This document shows positions 9,927 through 17,442 of a stretch of DNA of 64,000 bases, piece by piece; position 1 is the stretch's first letter; every line of letters starts with the position of its first letter. The stretch lies in IMG/VR virus record IMGVR_UViG_3300042562_001598, positions 25,149 to 89,148 of that record, one strand, 5' to 3'. Under the pieces are notes generated by a model that saw only the letters and a program-made list of their open reading frames with translations, was not told the origin of the DNA and made no database searches. The stretch comes from a virus. Position numbers and translations under genes: made by a program.

Positions 9927-10592
9927 ATGAAAAAAATTGACGAAAAGATATTAGAAGAAATTGCTAGATATAATTCAATTAATTCTTATATTACAGAACA
10001 GGAAACGGCTTTACCCCCAGTTCCAGGTGAAGAAGAATTAGCTTTACCACCGGCTCCGGGTATGGAAGGTGTTCCACCTGTTGACCCTAATTTAGCTCCT
10101 GCGGCACCTGCGGCTCCTGAAACGGCTGCTGTTGATGTTGCGACTGACCCAGATGTAGAAAAAGTTGAAGGTGATGGGACTGAAGAAGGTACAACAGAAG
10201 AAATGGACATTACTGATTTAGTTAAGTCTCAAAAAAATATTGAGAGTAAACAGGAAGAGTTCTTTAATACTTTGTTTAATCATTTGAATGATTTAGATAG
10301 TAAATTAGGTGAAATGGATAACATTGTTAATACATTGAATAATTTAGAAGCTAAAATTGAAAAACTTAGACCTAAAACTGCTGAAGAAAAATTAGAATTA
10401 AGAAGTTTAGATTCTGGTCCATATACGACTAAGTTATCTGATTTCTTTAATGACAAACAAGATGATTTTGAGAAAACTGGTAAAGAGTATGTTTTAACGA
10501 CAGATGAGGTTCAAGATTATTCACCAACTGAGATAAAAAAAACTTTTAGAAACTTTGGAGATGAGACTAACTCATTTACAAACATAAGATAA
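9927..10592 (+). CDS. Hypothetical protein with Pro/Ala-rich linker and coiled coil
   Basis: A 221-residue acidic protein. Residues 1-20 are a charged helix. Residues about 22-68 form a low-complexity Pro/Ala/Glu linker (LPPVPGEEELALPPAPG and similar). Residues about 85-150 look like a coiled coil with heptad hydrophobics (LFNHLNDLDSKLGEMDN). The C-terminal 60 residues are polar and include a DxQxDFEKTG stretch. It is the last gene before a strong terminator at 10598, so it closes the hub operon. I cannot name the family. The linker-plus-coiled-coil shape is common in virion-associated or scaffold-like phage proteins, which is only a suggestion. Confidence 0.6.
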   Translation: MKKIDEKILEEIARYNSINSYITEQETALPPVPGEEELALPPAPGMEGVPPVDPNLAPAAPAAPETAAVDVATDPDVEKVEGDGTEEGTTEEMDITDLVKSQKNIESKQEEFFNTLFNHLNDLDSKLGEMDNIVNTLNNLEAKIEKLRPKTAEEKLELRSLDSGPYTTKLSDFFNDKQDDFEKTGKEYVLTTDEVQDYSPTEIKKTFRNFGDETNSFTNIR

Positions 10593-10597
10593 ATATA

Positions 10598-10622
10598 ACG
10601 ACCTTCGGGTCGTTTTTTTTTT
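10598..10622 (+). terminator. Rho-independent terminator after the hub operon
   Basis: A perfect six-base-pair stem (ACGACC/GGTCGT) closed by the very stable TTCG tetraloop is followed by a run of ten T. It begins six bases after the stop codon at 10592 and separates the baseplate hub operon from the ssb gene. Confidence 0.9.
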
Positions 10623-10630
10623 ACATATAA

Positions 10631-10662
10631 TTTGACTAACTAGATTTCTTCGCTTATACTTA
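10631..10662 (+). promoter_or_regulatory. Possible Bacteroidetes-type promoter for ssb
   Basis: TTTG at 10631-10634 and TATACTTA at 10655-10662 are 20 bases apart, close to the TTTG-N19/20-TAnnTTTG pattern but with two mismatches in the -7 box. It lies just after a terminator and about 28 bases before the ssb start, where a promoter is needed. Confidence 0.4.
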
Positions 10663-10689
10663 TCTAAACAATTAAAACTTATATAATTT

Positions 10690-11550
10690 ATGGCGACAAC
10701 AAACAATTCATTAGATGCTGTATTAGCACAGTACGAGAAATCAAAACAAGGTGGTTCTTCAACGACAAACAAAATGTCACAAGAAGACAGAATGAAAAAA
10801 TACTTTGCGGCAATTCTAACCGACAAAGAAACACAAGGACAAAGAAGAGTAAGAATCTTACCTACTACAGATGGAACTTCACCATTTAAGGAAGTATGGT
10901 ATCACGAGATTCAGGTTGATGGAAAATTCCAAAAATTCTATGACCCGGGTAAAAACGATAATGAGCGTTCACCTTTGAATGAGGTTTACGAAGATTTGCG
11001 TTCAACTGGAAAAGAGTCTGACAAAAAATTAGCGTCAACTTACCAATCAAGAAAATTTTACATTGTTAAAGTTATTGACAGAGATAACGAAGCTGACGGA
11101 CCTAAATTTTGGAGATTCAAGGACAATTACAAGAATGATGGTATCTTGGATAAAATCATCCCAATTTGGAGAAACAAAGGTGATATTACTGACGCTGACA
11201 CAGGTCGTGATTTGATTTTAGAATTAACTAAAGCTAAAACCCCTAAAGGAGCTCTATATACAGTTATTCAAACAATTATGCACGATGACCCAGCTCCTTT
11301 GAGTGATGACAAAGAAGTTTCAGATTCTTGGGTAAACGACCCAACTACTTGGAACGATGTTTACGCTAAAAAACCTTTGGAATATTTGGAAGCGATTGCT
11401 GTTGGTGAAACACCTCGTTGGGACAGTGATAAAGGTGGTTATGTTTACGGTGATAGTACTTCAGGTGAAGCATCTTTTGGTGGAACAACTAAAAAAGAAG
11501 TTCTTGACCCCCAATTACACGATGAACCGGCTGATGATATGCCTTTCTAA
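10690..11550 (+). CDS. Single-stranded DNA-binding protein, T4 gp32-like
   Basis: A 286-residue protein with the layout of T4 gp32: a short basic/polar N-terminus, an OB-like core starting at RRVRILPTTDG, aromatic-rich strands (VWYHEIQVDGKFQKFYDPG, KFWRFKDNY) and an acidic C-terminal tail. gp32 coats single-stranded DNA and recruits replication and recombination partners. Two things differ from T4. The zinc-binding CxxC region is missing: no cysteines are present and the loop reads NERSPLNEVYEDL. The last residues are DEPADDMPF, which resembles the DDxPF tip of bacterial SSB. It stands alone between a terminator and a hairpin, consistent with high separate expression. UvsX follows. Confidence 0.85.
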   Translation: MATTNNSLDAVLAQYEKSKQGGSSTTNKMSQEDRMKKYFAAILTDKETQGQRRVRILPTTDGTSPFKEVWYHEIQVDGKFQKFYDPGKNDNERSPLNEVYEDLRSTGKESDKKLASTYQSRKFYIVKVIDRDNEADGPKFWRFKDNYKNDGILDKIIPIWRNKGDITDADTGRDLILELTKAKTPKGALYTVIQTIMHDDPAPLSDDKEVSDSWVNDPTTWNDVYAKKPLEYLEAIAVGETPRWDSDKGGYVYGDSTSGEASFGGTTKKEVLDPQLHDEPADDMPF

Positions 11551-11561
11551 AAATTAATTAC

Positions 11562-11596
11562 TACATAGACTCTGAGTTAATCTTGGGGTCTATGTA
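11562..11596 (+). other. Hairpin between ssb and uvsX
   Basis: A perfect nine-base-pair inverted repeat (TACATAGAC/GTCTATGTA) with a 17-base loop lies between the two genes. There is no T-run after it, so it is not a classical terminator. It could be an mRNA-end stabiliser, an attenuator or a protein-binding site. Confidence 0.55.
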
Positions 11597-11617
11597 TTAT
11601 AACTAAAACACTAACAA

Positions 11618-12616
11618 ATGGCGATAAAGAAAAAAACATTCTCACTGGATGATATTAAGGGTAAATTCTCTACAAAAACTAAATATAAAGCGGAGAGTTA
11701 TTATAACTGTGGTGAAGCTTTTTATGAAGCTTGTGGGATACCAGGTCCGGTAATGGGGGGTATTAATATGATGTTGGGTCATAGTAATAGTTCAAAAACT
11801 ACAGCAATGATTTTAGCTGCGGTAGATGCTCAAAAACGAGGTGACTTACCTGTGTTTATTATTACCGAAAAGAAATGGTCATGGTCTCATGCTGTTGAAT
11901 TGGGTTTACAAGCAGAACAAGATGCTGATGGAAATTGGGATGGTCAATTTATCTTTAATGATAGTTTTGATTATATTGAACAAGCAACAGACTTTATTAA
12001 TTCTGTTTTGGACACACAAGAAGCGGGGGACATTCCATATAATCTTTTATTCTTATGGGATTCTGTAGGGTCTATACCATGTAAGATGACCTTTGAGGGT
12101 AAAGGTGGAAAGATGCACAACGCGTCAGCTCTTTCAGATAAGATAGGTATGGGAATCCATTCAAGAATATCAAAATCAAAAAAAGAGGACTATCCGTATT
12201 ATAATACAATGGTTGTTATTAACCAACCTTGGGTAGATTTACCGGATTCGCCTTTTGGTCAACCGGAAATTAAAGCGAAAGGTGGGGAGGCGTTATGGTT
12301 AGCGTCAAGTATTGTATTCTTATTTGGTAATCAAAAGAAATCAGGTATTAATCATATTACAGCGACTAAAAACAATAGAACAGTATCTTATGCTATTAGA
12401 ACTAAAGTATCAATACTGAAAAATCATGTTAATGGAATAGCTTTTAAGGATGGTAAAATTATTGCTGTACCACAAGGCTATATTAAAGATGATAAAGTAG
12501 CGATTGATAAATACAAAAAAGAATATTCAGGATATTGGAGTAAAATCTTAGGGGGTGAAGGCGAAATCTCCTTCAAGGAAGACACATTGAGTGGTCTTGA
12601 ACCGGAAGAGGATTAA
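11618..12616 (+). CDS. uvsX: UvsX-like RecA family recombinase
   Basis: A 332-residue RecA-fold ATPase. The P-loop at about residues 54-62 reads GHSNSSKTT. As in T4 UvsX (GPSKSFKS), the glycine before lysine is replaced, which is a hallmark of the phage branch rather than bacterial RecA. Further RecA-like features are FIITEKKWSWSHA, the Walker B region NLLFLWDSVGSIP, and a later MVVINQPW strand followed by KGGEALWLASSIVFLF. The acidic C-terminus (EPEED) is also typical. UvsX carries out strand exchange in recombination-dependent replication with gp32, and the gene follows ssb directly. The assignment to RecA/UvsX is firm. Confidence 0.9.
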   Translation: MAIKKKTFSLDDIKGKFSTKTKYKAESYYNCGEAFYEACGIPGPVMGGINMMLGHSNSSKTTAMILAAVDAQKRGDLPVFIITEKKWSWSHAVELGLQAEQDADGNWDGQFIFNDSFDYIEQATDFINSVLDTQEAGDIPYNLLFLWDSVGSIPCKMTFEGKGGKMHNASALSDKIGMGIHSRISKSKKEDYPYYNTMVVINQPWVDLPDSPFGQPEIKAKGGEALWLASSIVFLFGNQKKSGINHITATKNNRTVSYAIRTKVSILKNHVNGIAFKDGKIIAVPQGYIKDDKVAIDKYKKEYSGYWSKILGGEGEISFKEDTLSGLEPEED

Positions 12617-12655
12617 AAAAAAATTGATACTATTACTACTTTTTAGTATTTTTAT

Positions 12656-12664
12656 GATATTTAT
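12656..12664 (+). promoter_or_regulatory. Candidate late-type element (GATATTTAT)
   Basis: GATATTTAT ends five bases before the ATG at 12670. It is the same element found before other genes in this window. Its very short spacing would make a transcript nearly leaderless if it were a -10 box. Function is inferred. Confidence 0.3.
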
Positions 12665-12669
12665 ATAAT

Positions 12670-12822
12670 ATGGGAAGACTTAAAATTGATGACGACAAAA
12701 AAAAAGTGAAAGTTTCTGTGGCTATTGACCCTGAACTACCACAATACTTTAAAGATAGGTCTATTAATTTATCTTCCCTTGTTAATAAATTATTAAAAGA
12801 ATATATTAAAGATGGAAACTAA
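12670..12822 (+). CDS. Small ribbon-helix-helix-like DNA-binding protein
   Basis: A 50-residue ORF. After a basic start, the segment KVKVSVAIDPELPQYF followed by INLSSLVNKLLKEYI has the shape of ribbon-helix-helix proteins: one beta strand with alternating residues, a helix, the 'xNLS' turn, then a second helix ending near the C-terminus. Such proteins are usually small repressors or antitoxins that bind DNA as dimers. Its last 11 bases overlap the start of the HNH endonuclease gene, so the two are coupled. It may regulate that endonuclease or act on nearby phage promoters. This is inferred from fold-like pattern and position; no partner is proven. Confidence 0.55.
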   Translation: MGRLKIDDDKKKVKVSVAIDPELPQYFKDRSINLSSLVNKLLKEYIKDGN

Positions 12823-13540
12823 AGTTTGTATTAAATGTCATTTGGATAAAGAATTATCTAATTTTAGAAAACGTAAAGACTCTAAAGATGGTTTTAGAGG
12901 TGAATGTAAAGAATGTTCTTATTTATTTTGGAAAAATTATAGGGATAATAATCTTGAAATTCTGAAAGAAAAGAAAAAAAAACAATACATTGATACTAAA
13001 GAAAAAACATTATTAAGGGTTAAAAAATATCGAGAAAGAAATATTACTATTATTAGAGAAAAAGATAGAGAAAGGTCCAAAGAAACACGTAAAAAAGAAC
13101 CGAATAAGTATAAAATATATTATGATAAAAATAAGGAAGATATTTTACGTTATAAAAAAATATGGGCTGAAAAAAATAAAGAAGTTATTAAAGTTAAAAA
13201 AAATCATTATAACACTTTAAGATTAAAAAACGATTTAATTTTTCGTTTAAGACATACTATGAGGTCTAGACTTCGTTCATTTCTTAAAACTCGTAATATT
13301 ACAAAAAAAAATAAAACTTTTGATATTGTAGGTTGTTCTCCGGAATTTCTTAAAGAACATTTAGAGTCTCAATTTGTTGAAGGTATGGCCTGGGATAACA
13401 GAAAGGAATGGCATATTGACCATATCATTCCATTATCTTCAGCAAAAACAGAAGAAGACATTTACAAGTTATGTCATTACACTAATCTCCAACCATTATG
13501 GGCTGAAGATAATATAAAAAAGAGTAACAAAATATTATAG
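12812..13540 (+). CDS. HNH homing endonuclease
   Basis: A 242-residue basic protein. The N-terminus has a zinc-ribbon pattern (CIKCHLDKELSNF, then ECKECS). A long Lys/Arg-rich helical middle with repeated YR-N-K-E patterns follows. The C-terminus is an HNH nuclease: WHIDHIIPLSSAKTEED, then NLQPLWAEDNIKKSNK. These are the usual free-standing phage homing endonucleases, which cut related genomes at the cognate site and spread by repair. It sits between uvsX and the flap nuclease gene, a typical insertion in a replication cluster. It overlaps an RHH-like gene upstream. The high lysine content and A-rich composition differ from its neighbours and fit a mobile gene. Confidence 0.88.
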   Translation: METKVCIKCHLDKELSNFRKRKDSKDGFRGECKECSYLFWKNYRDNNLEILKEKKKKQYIDTKEKTLLRVKKYRERNITIIREKDRERSKETRKKEPNKYKIYYDKNKEDILRYKKIWAEKNKEVIKVKKNHYNTLRLKNDLIFRLRHTMRSRLRSFLKTRNITKKNKTFDIVGCSPEFLKEHLESQFVEGMAWDNRKEWHIDHIIPLSSAKTEEDIYKLCHYTNLQPLWAEDNIKKSNKIL

Positions 13541-13549
13541 TAACAATCG

Positions 13550-14587
13550 GTGAAAAATTCACCACAAAACAAAAGAAAAGTGACCAAAACACTTCTTATT
13601 GATGGTAATAATTTACTGAAGATTGGGGTTAAGGGGGTTAAAGACTTCTTCCACAAGGGTAAACATGTTGGGGGAACTTGGCATTTTATCAACACATTAC
13701 GACGATTCGTTGATGAACAAAACTTTGATAAAGTTGTTGTTATGTGGGATGGTAATGATAGTTCTTTAGCTCGTAAATTAATCTACCCCCAATACAAATC
13801 AAATCGAAACTTGGATATTAACCAAGAACAAGAAAATTCATTCACGGAACAGAAAGACCGGGTAAAACAATACCTGGAGGAAGGTTTTATTCGTCAAATA
13901 ATTGTGGATAACAATGAAGCTGATGATTTGATTGCGTATTATTGTCAAATATCTGAAGATGAACATAAGACAATATTCTCCGGTGATAAGGATTTAACTC
14001 AATTAATTTCGGATAAGGTATCACTATATTCTCCATCAACTAAGATAACTTATAAAAATGGTGATAAGATAAAAATATACCATTATGACATTCCACATAG
14101 TAATATGATAACTTATAAGATATTGGCTGGTGATAAGTCTGATAATATTGATGGAATCTATTACTTGGGTGAGAAAACTTTAATGAAAATATTCCCTGAA
14201 TTATTTGACTCCGAGGTAAAAATTGCCGATATTCTTAAAAAGGCGGAAACCCTATTAAAGGAGGATAAAGACAACAAGGCTTTACAGAATTTATTATCGG
14301 GTAAAACAAAAAGTGGGATTTATGGTGAAGAATATTTTTTTATTAACGAAAAAATCATAAATTTGTCCAATCCAATAATAACCGATGAGGCTAAAGAATT
14401 GGTTGAGTTGTATTATAAAGAAAGTTTAGACCCGGATGGTCGGGGATATAAGAATTTTATTAAAATGATGATGGAAGACGGGTTCTTCAAGTTTTTACCG
14501 AAAGGTGATGATGCTTGGGTAAATTTTGTCAAACCATTTCTAAAATTAACCAGAAAAGAAAAGAGAAACCACAAACAAATTAAATAA
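13550..14587 (+). CDS. 5'-3' exonuclease / RNase H, flap endonuclease family
   Basis: A 345-residue nuclease. Metal-binding and family motifs appear in order: LLIDGNNLLK, VVMWDGNDSS, NNEADDLIAYY, IFSGDKDLTQL and LAGDKSDNIDGI (the last is the helix-hairpin-helix entry). This matches T4 RNase H and the FEN/5'-3' exonuclease family, which removes RNA primers and flaps from lagging-strand DNA. T4 RNase H is about 305 residues, so this one is slightly longer. The start is GTG at 13550, directly after the HNH gene's stop; a second in-frame GTG at 13580 is possible. The exonuclease lies in the same replication run as uvsX and dnaB. Confidence 0.85.
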   Translation: MKNSPQNKRKVTKTLLIDGNNLLKIGVKGVKDFFHKGKHVGGTWHFINTLRRFVDEQNFDKVVVMWDGNDSSLARKLIYPQYKSNRNLDINQEQENSFTEQKDRVKQYLEEGFIRQIIVDNNEADDLIAYYCQISEDEHKTIFSGDKDLTQLISDKVSLYSPSTKITYKNGDKIKIYHYDIPHSNMITYKILAGDKSDNIDGIYYLGEKTLMKIFPELFDSEVKIADILKKAETLLKEDKDNKALQNLLSGKTKSGIYGEEYFFINEKIINLSNPIITDEAKELVELYYKESLDPDGRGYKNFIKMMMEDGFFKFLPKGDDAWVNFVKPFLKLTRKEKRNHKQIK

Positions 14588-14604
14588 TTAATAAATAAAC
14601 AAAA

Positions 14605-15057
14605 ATGAAAGACCAAGAATCAGTAAAATTAGAATTTTTAATGACCGTTAACGATAACATTATCGTACAAAGATTTTTTAATGTTAGAGACTTCAATCCG
14701 GAGGCTAAATCTTCAGTTGATTTGTATAATATTCTTTATGATTTTAAGATTGATATTGAGGACCAATTGAAGGTTAAAACCACAAATTACATGCTTGATA
14801 ATATGTATGATATTATCCATAACCCTAACATTTTGGAAACATCAGTTATTGAAGGTCCGGAGTATTTTAACATCTACATCAAACAAGGCGATGTGACAAT
14901 TTGTCATAGACAGGTGGATGCGAAAATATACCCGCCTAAGATTAGATACACTGTAGATGTCCGTCCTTACTTGAAAAGTTTACTAAACTCTTTGACTGAC
15001 ACTTTTTCATCTCAAGAATTAAATTTTGAATATGCTGATGTTCTTTTGAAACGATAA
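14605..15057 (+). CDS. Hypothetical protein upstream of DnaB helicase
   Basis: A 150-residue soluble protein with no motif I recognise. It reads as a mixed alpha/beta fold (LEFLMTVNDNIIVQRFF at the N-terminus, then several strands such as YFNIYIKQGDVTICH). It lacks a signal peptide, membrane segments and nucleotide-binding motifs. It lies between the flap exonuclease and the replicative helicase, so a replication accessory role (for example helicase loader) is possible from position alone. Nothing in the sequence supports that directly. Confidence 0.6.
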   Translation: MKDQESVKLEFLMTVNDNIIVQRFFNVRDFNPEAKSSVDLYNILYDFKIDIEDQLKVKTTNYMLDNMYDIIHNPNILETSVIEGPEYFNIYIKQGDVTICHRQVDAKIYPPKIRYTVDVRPYLKSLLNSLTDTFSSQELNFEYADVLLKR

Positions 15058-15064
15058 TATTTAT
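15057..15064 (+). promoter_or_regulatory. Candidate late-type element (ATATTTAT)
   Basis: ATATTTAT, followed by C, lies 20 bases before the dnaB start codon. It is the same element as before gp25 and other genes. Function is inferred. Confidence 0.3.
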
Positions 15065-15084
15065 CAATAACTAAAAGAAACATT

Positions 15085-16461
15085 ATGTCATCTAAAAAGA
15101 ATTTTGATTATCTGGGAAGTACATTTCAGATACAGTTGTTAAACCAAATTATTATTGATAAAGAATTCTCAAGGTCAATAATAGATGTTATTGAGGCAAA
15201 CTATTTTGAGAATAAGTATTTTAAACTAATCATTCAGATGATTAAGGAGTACTACGTCAAATATGAACACATGCCTACTTTTGACACTTTAGAACAGATT
15301 ACTAAATCTGAACTACAACAAGAAATGGCAGCTAAAATTGTGATTGATACAATCACTAAAATTAAAGAGTGCTCTGTTGAAGGCGGAGAATTTGTACAAG
15401 AAAAAGCGATGAAGTTTTGTAAACAACAAGAACTTCAAAAGGTTATGAGTAAGGCTCAAAAAATTATTGATGGTGGTGAATTTGAGAATTACGATACCGT
15501 TGAACAATTAGTTAGAACAGCGTTACAGGTTGGGGAAAGAGAAGATGGTATGTCTGATGTTTTTTACAATTTAGATGATGTTTTAAACGAAGATTATAGA
15601 CATCCAATACCAATGGGTATTCCTGGTATAGATAGACTCTTAAAAGGGGGTTTAGCCAAAGGTGAAATTGGGGTTATCTTGGCGCCAACTGGTGTGGGTA
15701 AATCAACATTGTTGACTAAAATCGCTAATCATTCATTCAATTTGGGTTATAATGTTATTCAAATATTTTTTGAGGACAATCCTAAAATTATTCAAAGAAA
15801 ACACATAACATTATGGACTAAAATCCATCCTGATGATTTGACTGAAAGAAAAGAAGAAGCGATGGCTAAAGTTAGGGAAGTTGAAAGTACTATGACTAAT
15901 AAGTTAATTCTTAAAAAACTTCCGTCTGATACGGTAACTATGTTACAAATAAAGAATCAGATTAGAAAGATTATTGCTGATGGTGTTAAAATTGATATGG
16001 TTTTATTGGATTATATTGATTGTGTTGTTCCGGACAGAAATTTAGGTGATGAGTGGAAGTCTGAAGGGTCAGTAATGAGAGGTTTTGAATCAATGTGTCA
16101 CGAATTAGATTTAGTTGGTTGGACTGCGACACAAGGAAATAGGTCAAGTATTTCATCTGATGTTGTAACCACAGACCAAATGGGTGGGTCAATTAAGAAA
16201 GCTCAAGTGGGTCACGTTATTATTTCTGTTGCTAAATCATTACAACAAAAAGAGATGAAACTAGCTACAATGGCGATAACAAAGTCTCGTATTGGTGATG
16301 ATGGTGTTGTATTTGAGAATTGTAAATTTGATAATGGAACATTAGAAATTGATACCGAAAGTTCTGTAACATTCTTAGGTTTAGAAGAACAAACTGAAGA
16401 AAGAAATAGACAAAGAATTAAAGACTTGGTTGAAAAACGAAAATTAAACACTAAAAACTAA
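15085..16461 (+). CDS. Replicative DNA helicase, DnaB / T4 gp41 family
   Basis: A 458-residue hexameric helicase. The N-terminal helical domain covers about residues 1-150. The RecA-like motor begins at GIPGIDRLLKGGLAKGEIG, with Walker A APTGVGKST near residue 200. A Walker B-like strand, DMVLLDYIDCV, follows, then a Q-containing strand (GWTATQGNRSS) and the DnaB-type C-terminal segment AMAITKSRIGDDG. It unwinds the fork and works with the primase, encoded here far away at 45917. Length and motif order fit T4 gp41 well. The gene follows the unknown 150-residue protein and precedes nrdB by 12 bases. Confidence 0.92.
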   Translation: MSSKKNFDYLGSTFQIQLLNQIIIDKEFSRSIIDVIEANYFENKYFKLIIQMIKEYYVKYEHMPTFDTLEQITKSELQQEMAAKIVIDTITKIKECSVEGGEFVQEKAMKFCKQQELQKVMSKAQKIIDGGEFENYDTVEQLVRTALQVGEREDGMSDVFYNLDDVLNEDYRHPIPMGIPGIDRLLKGGLAKGEIGVILAPTGVGKSTLLTKIANHSFNLGYNVIQIFFEDNPKIIQRKHITLWTKIHPDDLTERKEEAMAKVREVESTMTNKLILKKLPSDTVTMLQIKNQIRKIIADGVKIDMVLLDYIDCVVPDRNLGDEWKSEGSVMRGFESMCHELDLVGWTATQGNRSSISSDVVTTDQMGGSIKKAQVGHVIISVAKSLQQKEMKLATMAITKSRIGDDGVVFENCKFDNGTLEIDTESSVTFLGLEEQTEERNRQRIKDLVEKRKLNTKN

Positions 16462-16473
16462 AATATAAGTAAA

Positions 16474-17421
16474 ATGGAAAAAATATTACAAGAGAATAAA
16501 GACCGATTTGTTATATTTCCTATTCAACATAAAGATATTTGGGAATATTATACACAACACCAAGCTGCTTTTTGGACTGCGGAAGAAATTGATTTAACTG
16601 ATGATATTAGAGATTGGGAAAATTTAACAGATAATGAAAAATATTTCATTAAAAATGTTTTATCATTCTTTGCTGCGTCAGATGGTATTGTTAATGAAAA
16701 CTTGGCAGAAAACTTTTTAAAAGAAGTCCAATATCCGGAAGCAAAATTTTTTTATGGGTTTCAAATAATGATGGAAAATATACATTCTTTAACGTATTCT
16801 TTATTGATAGATACTTATATATCTAACTCGGAGGAAAAGGATGAGTGTTTCCACGCGATTGATAGATTACCTGCTGTTCAAAAGAAAGCTGCATGGGCGT
16901 TAGATTGGATTAAAGACACTACCTTTGAAGAAAGGTTAATAGCTTTTGCTGCTGTAGAAGGTATATTCTTTTCAGGTTCGTTTTGTGCAATATTTTGGAT
17001 GAAATCAAGAGGTATTATGCCTGGATTATGTTCTGCAAATAGTCTTATTTTTAAGGATGAAAACTTACATTGTGACTTTGCAATTCATTTGTTGAATAAC
17101 CACATTGAGAACAAACCGACTGAAAAAAGAATTAAAGAAATTTTATTATCAGCGTTAGATATTGAAAAAGAGTTTATTACTGAATCTTTGCCCGTATCTT
17201 TAATAGGTATGAACCATAACTTGATGAAACAATATTTAGAATTTGTTACTGACGGACTTTTAGTGAAATTCGGATGTAAAAAACAATTCAATGTTGAACA
17301 ACCATTCAAATTTATGGAACAGATAGCTATTGAAACTAAAGGAAACTTTTTTGAAGGTAGAACACTTGAATATCAAAAAGCGAAATTGAATGAAACGCTA
17401 TCATTTACTGACGATTTTTAA
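16474..17421 (+). CDS. nrdB: Ribonucleotide reductase class Ia, beta subunit
   Basis: A 315-residue di-iron protein. All ligand positions are present in order: D in [13 protein letters not shown] and H in [11 protein letters not shown] in [12 protein letters not shown], and E and H in [11 protein letters not shown]. The radical tyrosine is the Y four residues after the His in MENIHSLTY. It supplies the radical that the alpha subunit uses to reduce ribonucleotides, providing dNTPs for the phage. Its length is slightly shorter than the E. coli protein. It lies in one operon with nrdA, 21 bases upstream, and the dnaB gene precedes it. Confidence 0.95.
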   Translation: MEKILQENKDRFVIFPIQHKDIWEYYTQHQAAFWTAEEIDLTDDIRDWENLTDNEKYFIKNVLSFFAASDGIVNENLAENFLKEVQYPEAKFFYGFQIMMENIHSLTYSLLIDTYISNSEEKDECFHAIDRLPAVQKKAAWALDWIKDTTFEERLIAFAAVEGIFFSGSFCAIFWMKSRGIMPGLCSANSLIFKDENLHCDFAIHLLNNHIENKPTEKRIKEILLSALDIEKEFITESLPVSLIGMNHNLMKQYLEFVTDGLLVKFGCKKQFNVEQPFKFMEQIAIETKGNFFEGRTLEYQKAKLNETLSFTDDF

Positions 17422-17442
17422 TAAAAAAATATATAAATTACT

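Noticed and set aside
12616-12669. Terminator after uvsX
   Set aside because: A few short complementary pieces (ATACT/AGTAT) are present but the stem is too short and irregular to call a terminator.
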